Origin: Oscillospiraceae bacterium
GTDB lineage: Bacteria > Bacillota > Clostridia > Oscillospirales > Ruminococcaceae
NCBI GenBank assembly: GCA_021769525.1
Contig: JAETSQ010000017.1
Location: forward strand, 1 to 45,248
Reading direction: 5' to 3'
Length of the DNA stretch: 45,248 nt
Position 1 is the first letter of the stretch. The number at the start of each line of letters is the position of its first letter. The notes under the pieces were generated by a model. The model was given only the letters and a program-made list of their open reading frames with translations, had not been told where the DNA came from and ran no database searches. Positions 7,583 through 15,005 of this stretch are shown here, one piece after another. The translations under genes were made by a program, and so were the position numbers.

Positions 7583-9142
7583 CTACATAAACGGCGCAAA
7601 GAGCCGCAGGAAGGCCGCCAGCAGACGCCGGTACCAGGGCTCCGCCGTCAGCTCGGCGAGGGTGATCCGCTGGCTTTTGGCCAGGGTCCTTTGGATGTCC
7701 CCGGCGATCTGCCCCACCGCCGGGCAGTCCCAGAGGGCCACCGCACACTCGTGGTGGAGGTAGAGACTGCGGAAATCCAGGTTGGCCGTCCCCACGATGG
7801 CGGCCTCCCCGTCGCTCACCGCCATTTTGGCGTGGATGAAGCCGGGGCTGTATTCCCACACCTCCACCCCCGCCTCCAGCAGGGGCGGGTAGTAGGAGCG
7901 GGTGACCATGTGGACGAACCACCGGTCCCCCTGGCGGGGACAGAGGACCCGCACCTGCACCCCGCTCTGGGCGGCGGCGCAGAGGGCCCGCAGGAAGCGG
8001 TTATCCAGGATGAGGTAAGGGCTGGTGAGCCAGATATACCGCACCGCCCGGCCGATGAGCTGGAGGTAGGCGTTTTCCGCCACCTGGTGCCGGTCCAGGG
8101 GAGAATCGCAGTAGGGCTGCACCCAGCCGGGGAGCAGGGGGGAGGCCCCGGAGCCGTCCTCCGGTCCGTAGGCCCGGTACCGCTCCGGCTCCGGGACAGC
8201 CCCGCCGCCCCCGGAGCACCAGAGCTGGAAGAACATCCGGGTCAGGCTCCACACCCCCGGCCCCCGCAGCACCACCGCGGTGTCCTTCCAGTGGCCGTGC
8301 TTGCGTTTTTTGTTGATGTATTCGTCCGCCAGGTTGATGCCCCCGCAGATGCCCACCCGCCCGTCGATGACGCAGATCTTCCGGTGGTCCCGGTAGTTGA
8401 GGCCGGGGTCGATCCCCGGTCCCAGGGGGTTGTAGACCAGGACGGAGATGCCCCATCCCTCCAGCTCCTTCCGGGTGCCGGGGGGCAGGGTGCCAATGCA
8501 CCCCATGTCGTCCCAGAGGACCCGCACCTCCACCCCCTCCCGGACCTTTTGCCGCAGGATGGCGAGGATGCTGTCCCACATCTCCCCCGGCTCCAGGATG
8601 AAGTACTCCAGCAGGATGAACTTTTCCGCCCTGGGCAGCTCCCGGAGCATCACCGCCAGCTGCTCCTCCCCCAGGGGACAGTAATCCACCTGGGTATTCC
8701 CCATGGGCCCAAAGCCGGAAATATTATATAGGTAGGCGGCCTGCACCCCCAGGGCGGGGCGCTTCCGGGAGAGCTCCTCCAGCGCCCCAGGGTCCGACAG
8801 GAAGAAGAGCCGCTGCTGCTCCTTGGCCCGCCGGAGGGCCCTTTTTCGCTTTCGGGAGGGGCCCCGCCGCCCCCAGGTGAGCCAAAGGAGGGCCCCGGCC
8901 GGGGGCAGCCCCAGGAGGACCAACACCCAGGCGGCCTTGTAGGAGCCGTTTTCCTCCCGCACCGCCACCCACAGGGCCAGAGCCAGGCTCACCCCCCACC
9001 AGAGGGCGAAGGCGCCGGGGGAGCGGAAGGCCGCCCAAAGGACCGCCGCCGCTAGCGCCCCCATCTGGAGGAGGATGAGGGCGGCGCAGAGGAAGAGGCG
9101 GCCGGTGAGGAAGCGCAGGACCTTTTTCAGAGGGGACGCCAT
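7583..9142 (-). CDS. cls: Cardiolipin synthase (phospholipase D family)
   Basis: 519 residues, ATG at 9142 with AGGAGG upstream on the minus strand. Condenses phosphatidylglycerol into cardiolipin at the membrane. The N-terminus has two to three hydrophobic segments (about 12-40, 45-60 and 70-90), then two PLD domains with HxK motifs: H253/K255 (HRKICVIDG) and H437/K439 (HAKMAVSDG), each followed by the conserved Gly/Asn block (GGINLADEY, GTANLDFRS). Length matches the usual 480-520. Monocistronic, convergent with 6675-7529. Confidence 0.93.
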   Translation of the reverse strand: MASPLKKVLRFLTGRLFLCAALILLQMGALAAAVLWAAFRSPGAFALWWGVSLALALWVAVREENGSYKAAWVLVLLGLPPAGALLWLTWGRRGPSRKRKRALRRAKEQQRLFFLSDPGALEELSRKRPALGVQAAYLYNISGFGPMGNTQVDYCPLGEEQLAVMLRELPRAEKFILLEYFILEPGEMWDSILAILRQKVREGVEVRVLWDDMGCIGTLPPGTRKELEGWGISVLVYNPLGPGIDPGLNYRDHRKICVIDGRVGICGGINLADEYINKKRKHGHWKDTAVVLRGPGVWSLTRMFFQLWCSGGGGAVPEPERYRAYGPEDGSGASPLLPGWVQPYCDSPLDRHQVAENAYLQLIGRAVRYIWLTSPYLILDNRFLRALCAAAQSGVQVRVLCPRQGDRWFVHMVTRSYYPPLLEAGVEVWEYSPGFIHAKMAVSDGEAAIVGTANLDFRSLYLHHECAVALWDCPAVGQIAGDIQRTLAKSQRITLAELTAEPWYRRLLAAFLRLFAPFM

Positions 9143-9201
9143 GGGGAGGACCTCCTTTTTTTGGTGAGAAAAGTTTTTCCCGCGGGGCGGGCGGTTTTTG
9201 G

Positions 9202-9230
9202 TTGCAATAAAAAGCCGCTTCGTATATAAT
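9202..9230 (+). promoter_or_regulatory. SigA-type promoter of the CorA gene
   Basis: TTGCAA at 9202-9207, exactly 17 bases, then TATAAT at 9225-9230. The start of transcription would be near 9237, leaving a leader of about 150 bases before the CorA start. Confidence 0.8.
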
Positions 9231-9286
9231 GTAGGTTAGTCACGAAGTGGCAAAATAAAATCGGAAAAGCAGGAGGTGGCATCGCT

Positions 9287-9322
9287 TTGGGTACCGACCC
9301 TGGACGAAGTAGCAGAAAATAG
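9287..9322 (+). CDS. Possible leader peptide upstream of CorA
   Basis: AGGAGG at 9271-9276 is a strong ribosome binding site that does not serve the CorA start, which has its own at 9371-9380. Ten bases downstream a TTG opens an 11-codon frame, MGTDPGRSSRK, ending in TAG at 9320-9322. A GTG at 9276 is in frame with CorA but overlaps the binding site, so it is an unlikely start. The peptide could couple translation to expression of the transporter. No homologue is known to me, and the evidence is the unused binding site only. Confidence 0.3.
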   Translation: MGTDPGRSSRK

Positions 9323-9389
9323 AACGGGAGCGGAGCCGAAGAAATGCCGGCGGATCTCCGCTTCCGTCAAGGAAGGGAGATTTACGCCC

Positions 9390-10331
9390 ATGCTGAATAT
9401 CTACAAGACCGAAGACGGGCAGGTGGTCCGGCAGGACCGGCTGACACCGGGCTGCTGGATCGACGTGGTGGAGCCCACCCAGCAGGAGGTGGAATACCTC
9501 ACCGGGGAGCTGGGGCTGGACCGGGACTTTGTCCGTTCCTCCCTGGATGAGGAGGAGTCCTCCCGTATCGAGGCGGAGGACAACGACCAGGTGCTGGTGA
9601 TCGTGGACCTTCCGGTGGCCCAGCGCCAGGAGGAGGACAAGTCCATCCTCTACACCACCACCCCTATGGGGATCATCCTGACCCCGGAGTATGTCTTCAC
9701 CATCAGCACCCAGCCCCAGCAGGTGGTGAGCGAGATGGCGGACGGCCGGGTGAAGAACGTCACCACCCACCTGCGGGCCAGATTCCTGCTGTCCCTGCTG
9801 TTCCGCATCGCCACCCGCTACCTCACCTACCTCAAGCAGATCGATAAGATCTCCTCCTACACCGAGCAGCAGCTCCATAAATCTATGCGGAACAAGGAGC
9901 TGATCCAGCTGCTGGGCCTGGAAAAATCCCTGGTCTACTTTTCCACCTCCCTCAAGAGCAATGAGGTCACCCTGGAGAAGATCCTCCGGGGGCGGATCAT
10001 CAAGCTGTACGAGGAGGACCAGGACCTCCTGGAGGACGTCCTGGTAGAGGTGAAGCAGGCCATTGAGATGTGTAACATCTACACCAGTATTCTGTCCGGG
10101 ACCATGGACGCTTTTGCGTCGGTGATCTCCAATAATCTCAACATCGTGATGAAAATTCTGGCCTCCATCACCATCGTCATGTCCATCCCCACCATCGTCT
10201 CCAGCTTTTACGGCATGAACATCGGGGGCGGGATGCCCCTGGACCAGTTCTGGTGGTTCCCGGTGGCCCTCTCCGTCGCCCTCTCCCTGGGGGCGGCGGT
10301 GATCCTGGTCAAAAAGGATATGTTCCATTAG
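9390..10331 (+). CDS. corA: CorA-family magnesium/divalent cation transporter
   Basis: 313 residues. Homopentameric channel for Mg2+ (or Co2+/Ni2+). The large acidic cytoplasmic domain is followed by two C-terminal membrane helices, with the signature YGMN at 274-277 closing the first and the second ending at the C-terminus (VKKDMFH). I chose ATG 9390 rather than the in-frame GTG at 9276 because GGAAGGGAGA sits 9-10 bases upstream and the length then equals the family's usual 310-320. The loop after GMN reads IGGGMP rather than a typical acidic MPEL, so ion preference is open. Transcribed from its own promoter with a leader of about 150 bases. Confidence 0.9.
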   Translation: MLNIYKTEDGQVVRQDRLTPGCWIDVVEPTQQEVEYLTGELGLDRDFVRSSLDEEESSRIEAEDNDQVLVIVDLPVAQRQEEDKSILYTTTPMGIILTPEYVFTISTQPQQVVSEMADGRVKNVTTHLRARFLLSLLFRIATRYLTYLKQIDKISSYTEQQLHKSMRNKELIQLLGLEKSLVYFSTSLKSNEVTLEKILRGRIIKLYEEDQDLLEDVLVEVKQAIEMCNIYTSILSGTMDAFASVISNNLNIVMKILASITIVMSIPTIVSSFYGMNIGGGMPLDQFWWFPVALSVALSLGAAVILVKKDMFH

Positions 10332-10342
10332 AGTTTCTGACA

Positions 10343-10380
10343 AAAACGCCCCTGTCCGCGCTTGCGGGCGGGGGCGTTTT
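10343..10380 (+). terminator. Terminator of corA
   Basis: AAAACGCCCC (10343-10352) pairs with GGGGCGTTTT (10371-10380); the T-run is part of the stem. It lies 12 bases after the corA stop. Confidence 0.8.
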
Positions 10381-10399
10381 CGCCTGCCCGGCGGCCGAT

Positions 10400-10562
10400 C
10401 CGGGGCATTGCCCCGAACCCCACTTCTTTTTCTTCTTTCGGAAGAAGAAAAAGAAGCAAAAAGAAGAACGACAAACTTTGCGCCGGGCAGCGAGCTTTTC
10501 CAAAAAGCTGCGGGGTTCAGGCGGCTGCAAAAATAAGTGGTCATGGGGCAGAACCCCCCGAT
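10400..10562. repeat. Palindromic repeat, family B copy 1
   Basis: The core is a perfect 15-bp palindrome, 10423-10437 with 10442-10456, around a TCGG loop and made of a CTTCTTTTTCTT arm. Next to it lie GGGGCATTGCCCC and, on the minus strand, a CAAAGTTTGTCGTTC stretch. The outer ends (about 10400-10425 and 10535-10562) are imperfect inverted repeats of each other. A second copy in opposite orientation lies at 24605-24690. No coding capacity; this looks like a miniature element or mosaic intergenic repeat. Confidence 0.65.
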
Positions 10563-10631
10563 GTAAAAGATTTTTGATAGACATTTCCCGGCGGGAGGGT
10601 TACAATGGGAAGCAGGAAGGGAGGCAGTGCC

Positions 10632-11279
10632 ATGACCATCGGAGAGAAACTGAAGACCGCCAGGGGGGAGGCGAAGGTCACCCAGGAGCAGGCAGCGGAA
10701 AGGCTGGGGGTGAGCCGCCAGACCGTCTCCAACTGGGAAAACGACCGCTCCTACCCGGACATCATGGACACCCTGGCCCTGGCGGAGCTGTATGGCCTCA
10801 CCCTGGATGAGCTTTTGCGGGAGGACAAAAAGATGCTGGAACACCTGGAGGAGAGCACGAACATCGTAAAAAGCAGGAGGACCCTTTCCCGGCGGCTCCT
10901 CATCGCCGCCTATCTGGTGATCTGGAGCGTATCCGTCACCTTCTTTTGGGTGGGGACCGGCCCCACCGACGCCATGGGGTACGGCCTGGTGTTCCTCTGG
11001 CTGGTCATCCCGGTGGCCACCCTGGTGGTCTCCTTCTTCATCGGGAAGGACGAGGAGTGGAAGGGGTCGCGGTGGCTGATGCTCCTCTTCTTTGGGGGGA
11101 TGTATATGCTGGCCCCCTACGCCACCTTTACCATGGCGAACGCCCTCTCCTTCCACAAGGGCCTTGTGCTGCCCCGCCTGGAGGATATGCTGCCGGGGCT
11201 GCTGCTGGCGGCGGCGGGGATGGGGCTGGGGGCCGCCGCCCGGCGTCTGGCGTCCCGGCGGGAGAAAGCGAGAGATTGA
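10632..11279 (+). CDS. XRE-family regulator with C-terminal membrane helices
   Basis: 215 residues from ATG 10632 (start MTIGEKLKTAR fits the family and has GGGAGG 8 bases upstream); an in-frame ATG at 10605 also has a binding site and would add nine residues. The N-terminus is a canonical Cro/C1 helix-turn-helix (QEQAAERLGVSRQTVSNWE). After a short linker come about four hydrophobic segments in the C-terminal half (approx. residues 85-110, 118-138, 150-170, 185-200), so the DNA-binding domain is tethered to the membrane. The signal sensed is unknown. Monocistronic, ended by the terminator at 11300-11336. Confidence 0.85.
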   Translation: MTIGEKLKTARGEAKVTQEQAAERLGVSRQTVSNWENDRSYPDIMDTLALAELYGLTLDELLREDKKMLEHLEESTNIVKSRRTLSRRLLIAAYLVIWSVSVTFFWVGTGPTDAMGYGLVFLWLVIPVATLVVSFFIGKDEEWKGSRWLMLLFFGGMYMLAPYATFTMANALSFHKGLVLPRLEDMLPGLLLAAAGMGLGAAARRLASRREKARD

Positions 11280-11299
11280 AAGGATCGAGAAGAGGCAGA

Positions 11300-11336
11300 A
11301 AAATCCCTCCGGGCGGGCGCACGGAGGGATTTTTTG
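11300..11336 (+). terminator. Terminator of the XRE regulator gene
   Basis: AAATCCCTCCG pairs with CGGAGGGATTT (11301-11311 with 11322-11332), followed by more T. Ends the gene 20 bases after its stop. Confidence 0.85.
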
Positions 11337-11368
11337 TCAGCCGGTTATCACGATTTGAACGAAAACAG

Positions 11369-11466
11369 GCGCATATGGGAGCATAAGAGCGCATACGGGA
11401 GGATAAGAGCGGGGCAGTAGGTTCCCAAAAGGCGGTTTTTTGGGGCGAAATCGCCCGAAAACCGCC
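11369..11466 (+). promoter_or_regulatory. Tandem 20-bp repeat and nested hairpin before the SPFH promoter
   Basis: Two direct 20-base repeats lie end to end: GCGCATATGGGAGCATAAGA at 11369-11388 and an 18/20 match at 11389-11408. Then GGCGGTTTT (11431-11439) pairs with AAAACCGCC (11458-11466), with an inner GGGCG/CGCCC stem (11443-11447 with 11452-11456). The stem ends 11 bases before the -35. Twenty-base spacing would place two bound proteins on almost the same DNA face, so this may be an operator pair; the hairpin may be a second site. Function is inferred. Confidence 0.5.
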
Positions 11467-11477
11467 GGGAGCCGCCC

Positions 11478-11507
11478 TTGCCCTTTTGGGTGCGGATATG
11501 GTACACT
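11478..11507 (+). promoter_or_regulatory. Promoter of the SPFH gene
   Basis: TTGCCC at 11478-11483, 18-base spacer, TACACT at 11502-11507 with an upstream TG (extended -10). The leader is about 90 bases. Confidence 0.6.
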
Positions 11508-11602
11508 GGTAGTGCAAGGCAAGCCAGAAGCACCCCGGCCGGGATGCGGCAGAAGGAGGGAGCCTGAAAAAGCGCTCCCTTCCCAGGAAGAAAGGAAACG
11601 AA

Positions 11603-12499
11603 ATGAATGTGAATTTTGGCACCCCCAGAGCTCCCCAGGACAATATCCCCAAGTACAAGGACGCCGGCAAAAAGCTGGGCCGCACCGCCCTGCTGGTGCT
11701 GCTGGCGGCGGCGGTGGTCATTGTGGGCTCCGCCTCCTTTACCATCATCAACGAGGGGTACATCGGCGTTAAGTACCAGTTCGGCAAGATCGTGGACGAT
11801 TCCCTTTCCGCCGGTCTGAACTTCAAGATCCCCTTTATCCAGACCATCCGCCAGGTGGACATCCGGGAGCAGATGTACCAGATGGACGCCAACGCCTACA
11901 CCAAGGATACCCAGACGGTGGAGGGCATCCAGACCAAGCTGAACTATGTCTACGACCGTGGGGAGCTGTCCAACATCATCCGCAACATCGGCATCAACAA
12001 TGTGGAATCCAAGCTCCTCATCCCCCAGATGCAGTCCATCGTGAAAAACGAGATCGGCCAGTACAAGGCGGAGGACCTGGTGCAGAACCGCACCGTGGTC
12101 CAGGAGAGCATCGAGGAAAAGCTCCGGGAGAGCCTGGCGCAGAGCGGCATCATCGTGGTGTCCTTCGCCATCGAGAACCTAGACTTTGAGGACGGCTTCG
12201 AGGAGGCCATCCGGGCCAAGGTGGTGGCGGAGCAGGAAGCCCTGAAGATGCAGAACAAGACCAAGGAGAAGGAGGAGCTGGCCCGACAGACGGTCATCGA
12301 GGCCCAGGCGGAGGCGGAAAGCCAGAAGATCCGCGCCGACGCGGAAGCCTACGCCATCGAGGCCATCCAGAAGCAGCTCCAGCAGAGCCCGGAGTATATC
12401 GAGCTCCAGCGGGTCCAGAAGTGGGACGGCAAGTACCCCCAGGTGATGGGGAACAGCGTCAACCCCTTCGTCGCCCTGAACGGCCAGACGGCGGAGTGA
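11603..12499 (+). CDS. Prohibitin/SPFH-domain membrane protein
   Basis: 298 residues. One N-terminal membrane helix (about 27-50, ALLVLLAAAVVIVGSASF), then an SPFH domain beginning with the typical EGYIGVKYQFGKI and a long Glu/Lys/Gln-rich coiled coil (about 195-270). Such proteins form ring-like scaffolds in membrane microdomains. The order of elements resembles prohibitin more than flotillin or the FtsH partners HflK/HflC. No NfeD-like partner lies beside it, which is unusual for stomatin-like members but normal for prohibitin-like ones. RBS AGAAAGGAAA upstream. Own promoter; shares a bidirectional terminator with rsmA. Confidence 0.87.
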   Translation: MNVNFGTPRAPQDNIPKYKDAGKKLGRTALLVLLAAAVVIVGSASFTIINEGYIGVKYQFGKIVDDSLSAGLNFKIPFIQTIRQVDIREQMYQMDANAYTKDTQTVEGIQTKLNYVYDRGELSNIIRNIGINNVESKLLIPQMQSIVKNEIGQYKAEDLVQNRTVVQESIEEKLRESLAQSGIIVVSFAIENLDFEDGFEEAIRAKVVAEQEALKMQNKTKEKEELARQTVIEAQAEAESQKIRADAEAYAIEAIQKQLQQSPEYIELQRVQKWDGKYPQVMGNSVNPFVALNGQTAE

Positions 12500-12509
12500 T
12501 CCCCGCCGA

Positions 12510-12554
12510 AAAGGCCCCCCTGACAGCGCCTCTCCGGGCCGTCAGGGGGGCTTT
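12510..12554. terminator. Bidirectional terminator between SPFH gene and rsmA
   Basis: GGCCCCCCTGAC near 12513-12524 pairs with GTCAGGGGGGC at 12541-12551, with A/T flanks on both sides. It serves two convergent genes. Confidence 0.75.
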
Positions 12555-12560
12555 CCCTAT

Positions 12561-13427
12561 TTATGATCTTTCCCGGTCAAAGAGCCGGTTCGAGATGGCC
12601 GCGAACTGGGGCAGGGTCAGTTCCTCGGCGCGGGCGCCGGGGGAGACCCCGGCCTCCTCCAGAAGGGGGCGCAGCGTGTCCTTGGGGAGGTCCAGGGCGG
12701 AGGAAAGGGTGTTGAGGATGGTTTTTCTCCGCTGGGAGAAGGCCCCCCGCACCACGGCGAAGAAAGCGGCCTCGTCCTCCACCTGCACCGGCGGCGCCGG
12801 GAGGATGTCCAGGCGGATGACCGAAGAATCCACCTCCGGGGCGGGGAGAAAGCTCCCCCTGGAGACGGGGAAAAGGATCTTCGGCTCGCTGTAGTACCGC
12901 ACCGCGGCGGAGATGGCCCCGGATTCCCGGCTCCCCGGAGGGGCGCAGATGCGCCGGGCGGCCTCCCGCTGCACCATGACGGTGACCGAGCGGATGGGGA
13001 GCCGCTGCTCCAGCAGGGACATAAGGATGGGGGAGGTGATGTAGTAGGGGAGATTGGCGCAGACCACCACCTCCATACTGGGGAACTCCCTGGCGATGAT
13101 GGCGGCAAGGTCCGCCTTCATCACGTCCTCGTTGAGGATGGTGACGTTCCGAAAATCCCCCAGGGTCTCCGCCAGGATGGGCAGCAGGCGGGAGTCGATC
13201 TCGATGCAGACCACCTTTTCCGCCCTGCGGGCCAGCTCCGCGGTGAGGACGCCGATCCCCGCCCCGATCTCGATGACCCCCACGCCGGGGGCGGCTCCGC
13301 CCTCCTCCGCGATGCGGGGGCAGACCGAGGGGTTGACGATAAAGTTCTGCCCCAGGGCCTTGGAGAAGGTGAAGCCGTGCTTTTCCATCACCTGGCGGAT
13401 GACGGCGCGGTTGGTGAGAGGGCCCAT
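12561..13427 (-). CDS. rsmA: 16S rRNA dimethyladenosine transferase RsmA (KsgA)
   Basis: 288 residues. Methylates two adjacent adenines near the 3' end of 16S rRNA during 30S maturation. Motif order is canonical: GQNFIVNP near the start, SAM-binding EIGAGIGVLT, and the catalytic NLPYYITSPI. The start is ATG at 13427, because AAAGGAG lies 8 bases upstream of it, whereas the in-frame ATG at 13451 has no binding site. Promoter at 13471-13499. Monocistronic. Confidence 0.95.
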   Translation of the reverse strand: MGPLTNRAVIRQVMEKHGFTFSKALGQNFIVNPSVCPRIAEEGGAAPGVGVIEIGAGIGVLTAELARRAEKVVCIEIDSRLLPILAETLGDFRNVTILNEDVMKADLAAIIAREFPSMEVVVCANLPYYITSPILMSLLEQRLPIRSVTVMVQREAARRICAPPGSRESGAISAAVRYYSEPKILFPVSRGSFLPAPEVDSSVIRLDILPAPPVQVEDEAAFFAVVRGAFSQRRKTILNTLSSALDLPKDTLRPLLEEAGVSPGARAEELTLPQFAAISNRLFDRERS

Positions 13428-13470
13428 GGCAGACGCTCCTTTCGCTTCCATAGAAAAATAGTTTCATTCT

Positions 13471-13499
13471 AGTATACCATCCTTCCCCTGGGGAATCAA
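13471..13499 (-). promoter_or_regulatory. SigA-type promoter of rsmA
   Basis: On the minus strand TTGATT (13494-13499), 17 bases, then TATACT (13471-13476). Confidence 0.75.
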
Positions 13500-13566
13500 T
13501 CATCCCCGCCGCTTCCCGGAAAAGTTCCCGTCCCCGAAAATTCTCCGAGCATTTTTTTGGGTTTTG

Positions 13567-13575
13567 TGCTATACT
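13567..13575 (+). promoter_or_regulatory. Extended -10 promoter of the tepA operon
   Basis: TGCTATACT at 13567-13575; no convincing -35. It leaves a leader of about 80 bases. Confidence 0.5.
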
Positions 13576-13659
13576 ATCCAAGTGAGGTCTTTTGCCCCTG
13601 CATAAATTTCCCTGTTCCGGTACATCCTAATGGCAAAACACACAAGGGGAGGTATCGCC

Positions 13660-14685
13660 ATGGGAAAGAACGCCAGGAGCCAGACCGAATACCTGGACGA
13701 GGAACAGAACGACGAGGACGAGGACGAAAACCAGCCGCGGCAGGGGGAAAACCGCTCCGACCAGATCTACTACTCCGGCTCGGTGACGCCGGAGGGGGGG
13801 CGGCACAAGATCCACTGCCTCACCATCATCGGCCAGGTGGAGGGCCACTACATCCTGCCCCCCCAGAATAAGACCACCAAGTACGAGCACGTCATCCCCC
13901 AGTTGGTGGCCATCGAGCAGGACAGCTCCATCAAGGGGCTGCTCATCATCCTCAACACCGTCGGGGGGGATGTGGAGGCCGGACTTGCCATCGCGGAGCT
14001 GGTGAGCGGGATGAAGACCCCCACCGTCAGCCTGGTGCTGGGGGGAGGTCACTCCATCGGCGTCCCCCTGGCGGTGAGCGCCCGGTACTCCTTCATCGCC
14101 CCCACCGCCACCATGACCGTGCACCCGGTGCGGATGAACGGGGTGCTGCTGGGGGTGCCCCAGACCCTCTCCTACTTCGATAAGATGCAGGAGCGGATCA
14201 CCAGCTTCGTCTGCCAGAACTCCCGCATCCCGCCGGAGCGGTTCAAGGAGCTGATGATGAACAGCGGGGAGCTGGTGATGGACATCGGCACCGTGCTGGA
14301 TGGGGAGATGGCGGTGAAGGAGGGCCTCATCGACTCCCTGGGGGGCCTCAATGAGGCGGTGGAAAAACTCTACGAGCTCATCGAGGCCCAGCCGGACAAG
14401 GAGGAACTGGAGGACCAGCCTCCCGACGCCTCCAAGGGCCCCCAGAAGGCAAAGCGGGGCCGGCAGAAGGCCGCCAAGGGGGAAGAAAAGCGGGAAGAGC
14501 GGGCGGCGAAGAAGCCCGGCCCGGTCCCCAAGCGGTCCCCCGGCCGCCCCCGGAAGAAGCAGCCGGACCAGCCCGCCGCGTCCCTCCCGGTGCCGTTTCC
14601 CATGCCGCCGCTGCCCCCGATGGACAGCAGGGCGGAGGAACCCAAGCCCCGGCGCCGTCCCGGCCGGCCCAGAAAGGGGGAGTAG
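13660..14685 (+). CDS. tepA: TepA (YmfB) ClpP-like protease with AT-hook-like tail
   Basis: 341 residues from ATG 13660, which has AGGGGAGG upstream; the in-frame ATG at 13630 lacks one. ClpP/crotonase fold: [13 protein letters not shown], the GGGHSIG segment holding the probable nucleophilic Ser, and TVHPVRMNG with the probable His. TepA was linked to protein export and to spore protein turnover in Bacillus. The core ends near residue 250. The remaining about 90 residues are rich in Lys, Arg, Pro and include two GRPRK motifs (SPGRPRKKQ and PGRPRKGE), which resemble AT-hooks. The tail is odd for a protease and may bind DNA or RNA. Gene order tepA-ylzJ-ftsK is conserved in Firmicutes. Confidence 0.9.
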   Translation: MGKNARSQTEYLDEEQNDEDEDENQPRQGENRSDQIYYSGSVTPEGGRHKIHCLTIIGQVEGHYILPPQNKTTKYEHVIPQLVAIEQDSSIKGLLIILNTVGGDVEAGLAIAELVSGMKTPTVSLVLGGGHSIGVPLAVSARYSFIAPTATMTVHPVRMNGVLLGVPQTLSYFDKMQERITSFVCQNSRIPPERFKELMMNSGELVMDIGTVLDGEMAVKEGLIDSLGGLNEAVEKLYELIEAQPDKEELEDQPPDASKGPQKAKRGRQKAAKGEEKREERAAKKPGPVPKRSPGRPRKKQPDQPAASLPVPFPMPPLPPMDSRAEEPKPRRRPGRPRKGE

Positions 14686-14686
14686 T

Positions 14687-14902
14687 ATGTCCATCCACTC
14701 CATCCTGCCCCCGGAGGCCTACCAGGAGGAGCAGCCCCTTCCCAGGGGGGTGGAGAAGCCCTGCCCCTACGGCTTTGTGGACTGCCTACCCCTGCCGGAC
14801 GGACGGCTCCGGATCCGCCGGATCATCTCCACCGATCCCGCCGCCTACCTGGACCCGGCCTTTGCGCCGGGGGAGATATTCCTGCCGGACGCCAAGGGGT
14901 GA
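14687..14902 (+). CDS. ylzJ: YlzJ-like small protein
   Basis: 71 residues, ATG 14687 right after the tepA stop, with GGGGGAG upstream. The N-terminus MSIHSILPPE and the block RIRRIISTDPAAYLDP fit the YlzJ-like family, whose members sit between tepA and ftsK in many Firmicutes. Function is unknown. The position in the operon supports the call. Confidence 0.8.
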   Translation: MSIHSILPPEAYQEEQPLPRGVEKPCPYGFVDCLPLPDGRLRIRRIISTDPAAYLDPAFAPGEIFLPDAKG

Positions 14903-14907
14903 CCGGG

Positions 14908-14925
14908 ACCTCCCGTCCGGGAGGT
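14908..14925 (+). terminator. Short hairpin after ylzJ
   Basis: ACCTCCC pairs with GGGAGGT over 7 bp with a 4-base loop. No T-run follows, so it may only partly terminate or may be a processing site before uppP. Confidence 0.35.
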
Positions 14926-15005
14926 GTACATACGGGCGTCCCATGAAGCCGGAAAGGGCGGCGGCTCGTTGCTTATGAGGATCACACCGTAGGAGGTTAT
15001 ACATA

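Noticed and set aside
9231-9389. M-box magnesium riboswitch before corA
   Set aside because: The leader lacks the conserved M-box blocks and is short for this aptamer.
9276-9389. N-terminal extension of CorA from GTG 9276
   Set aside because: That GTG overlaps the AGGAGG; ATG 9390 has its own binding site and gives the usual length.
9240-11156. 638-codon minus-strand frame across corA and the XRE regulator
   Set aside because: No conserved motifs and it spans a terminator, a repeat and two real genes.
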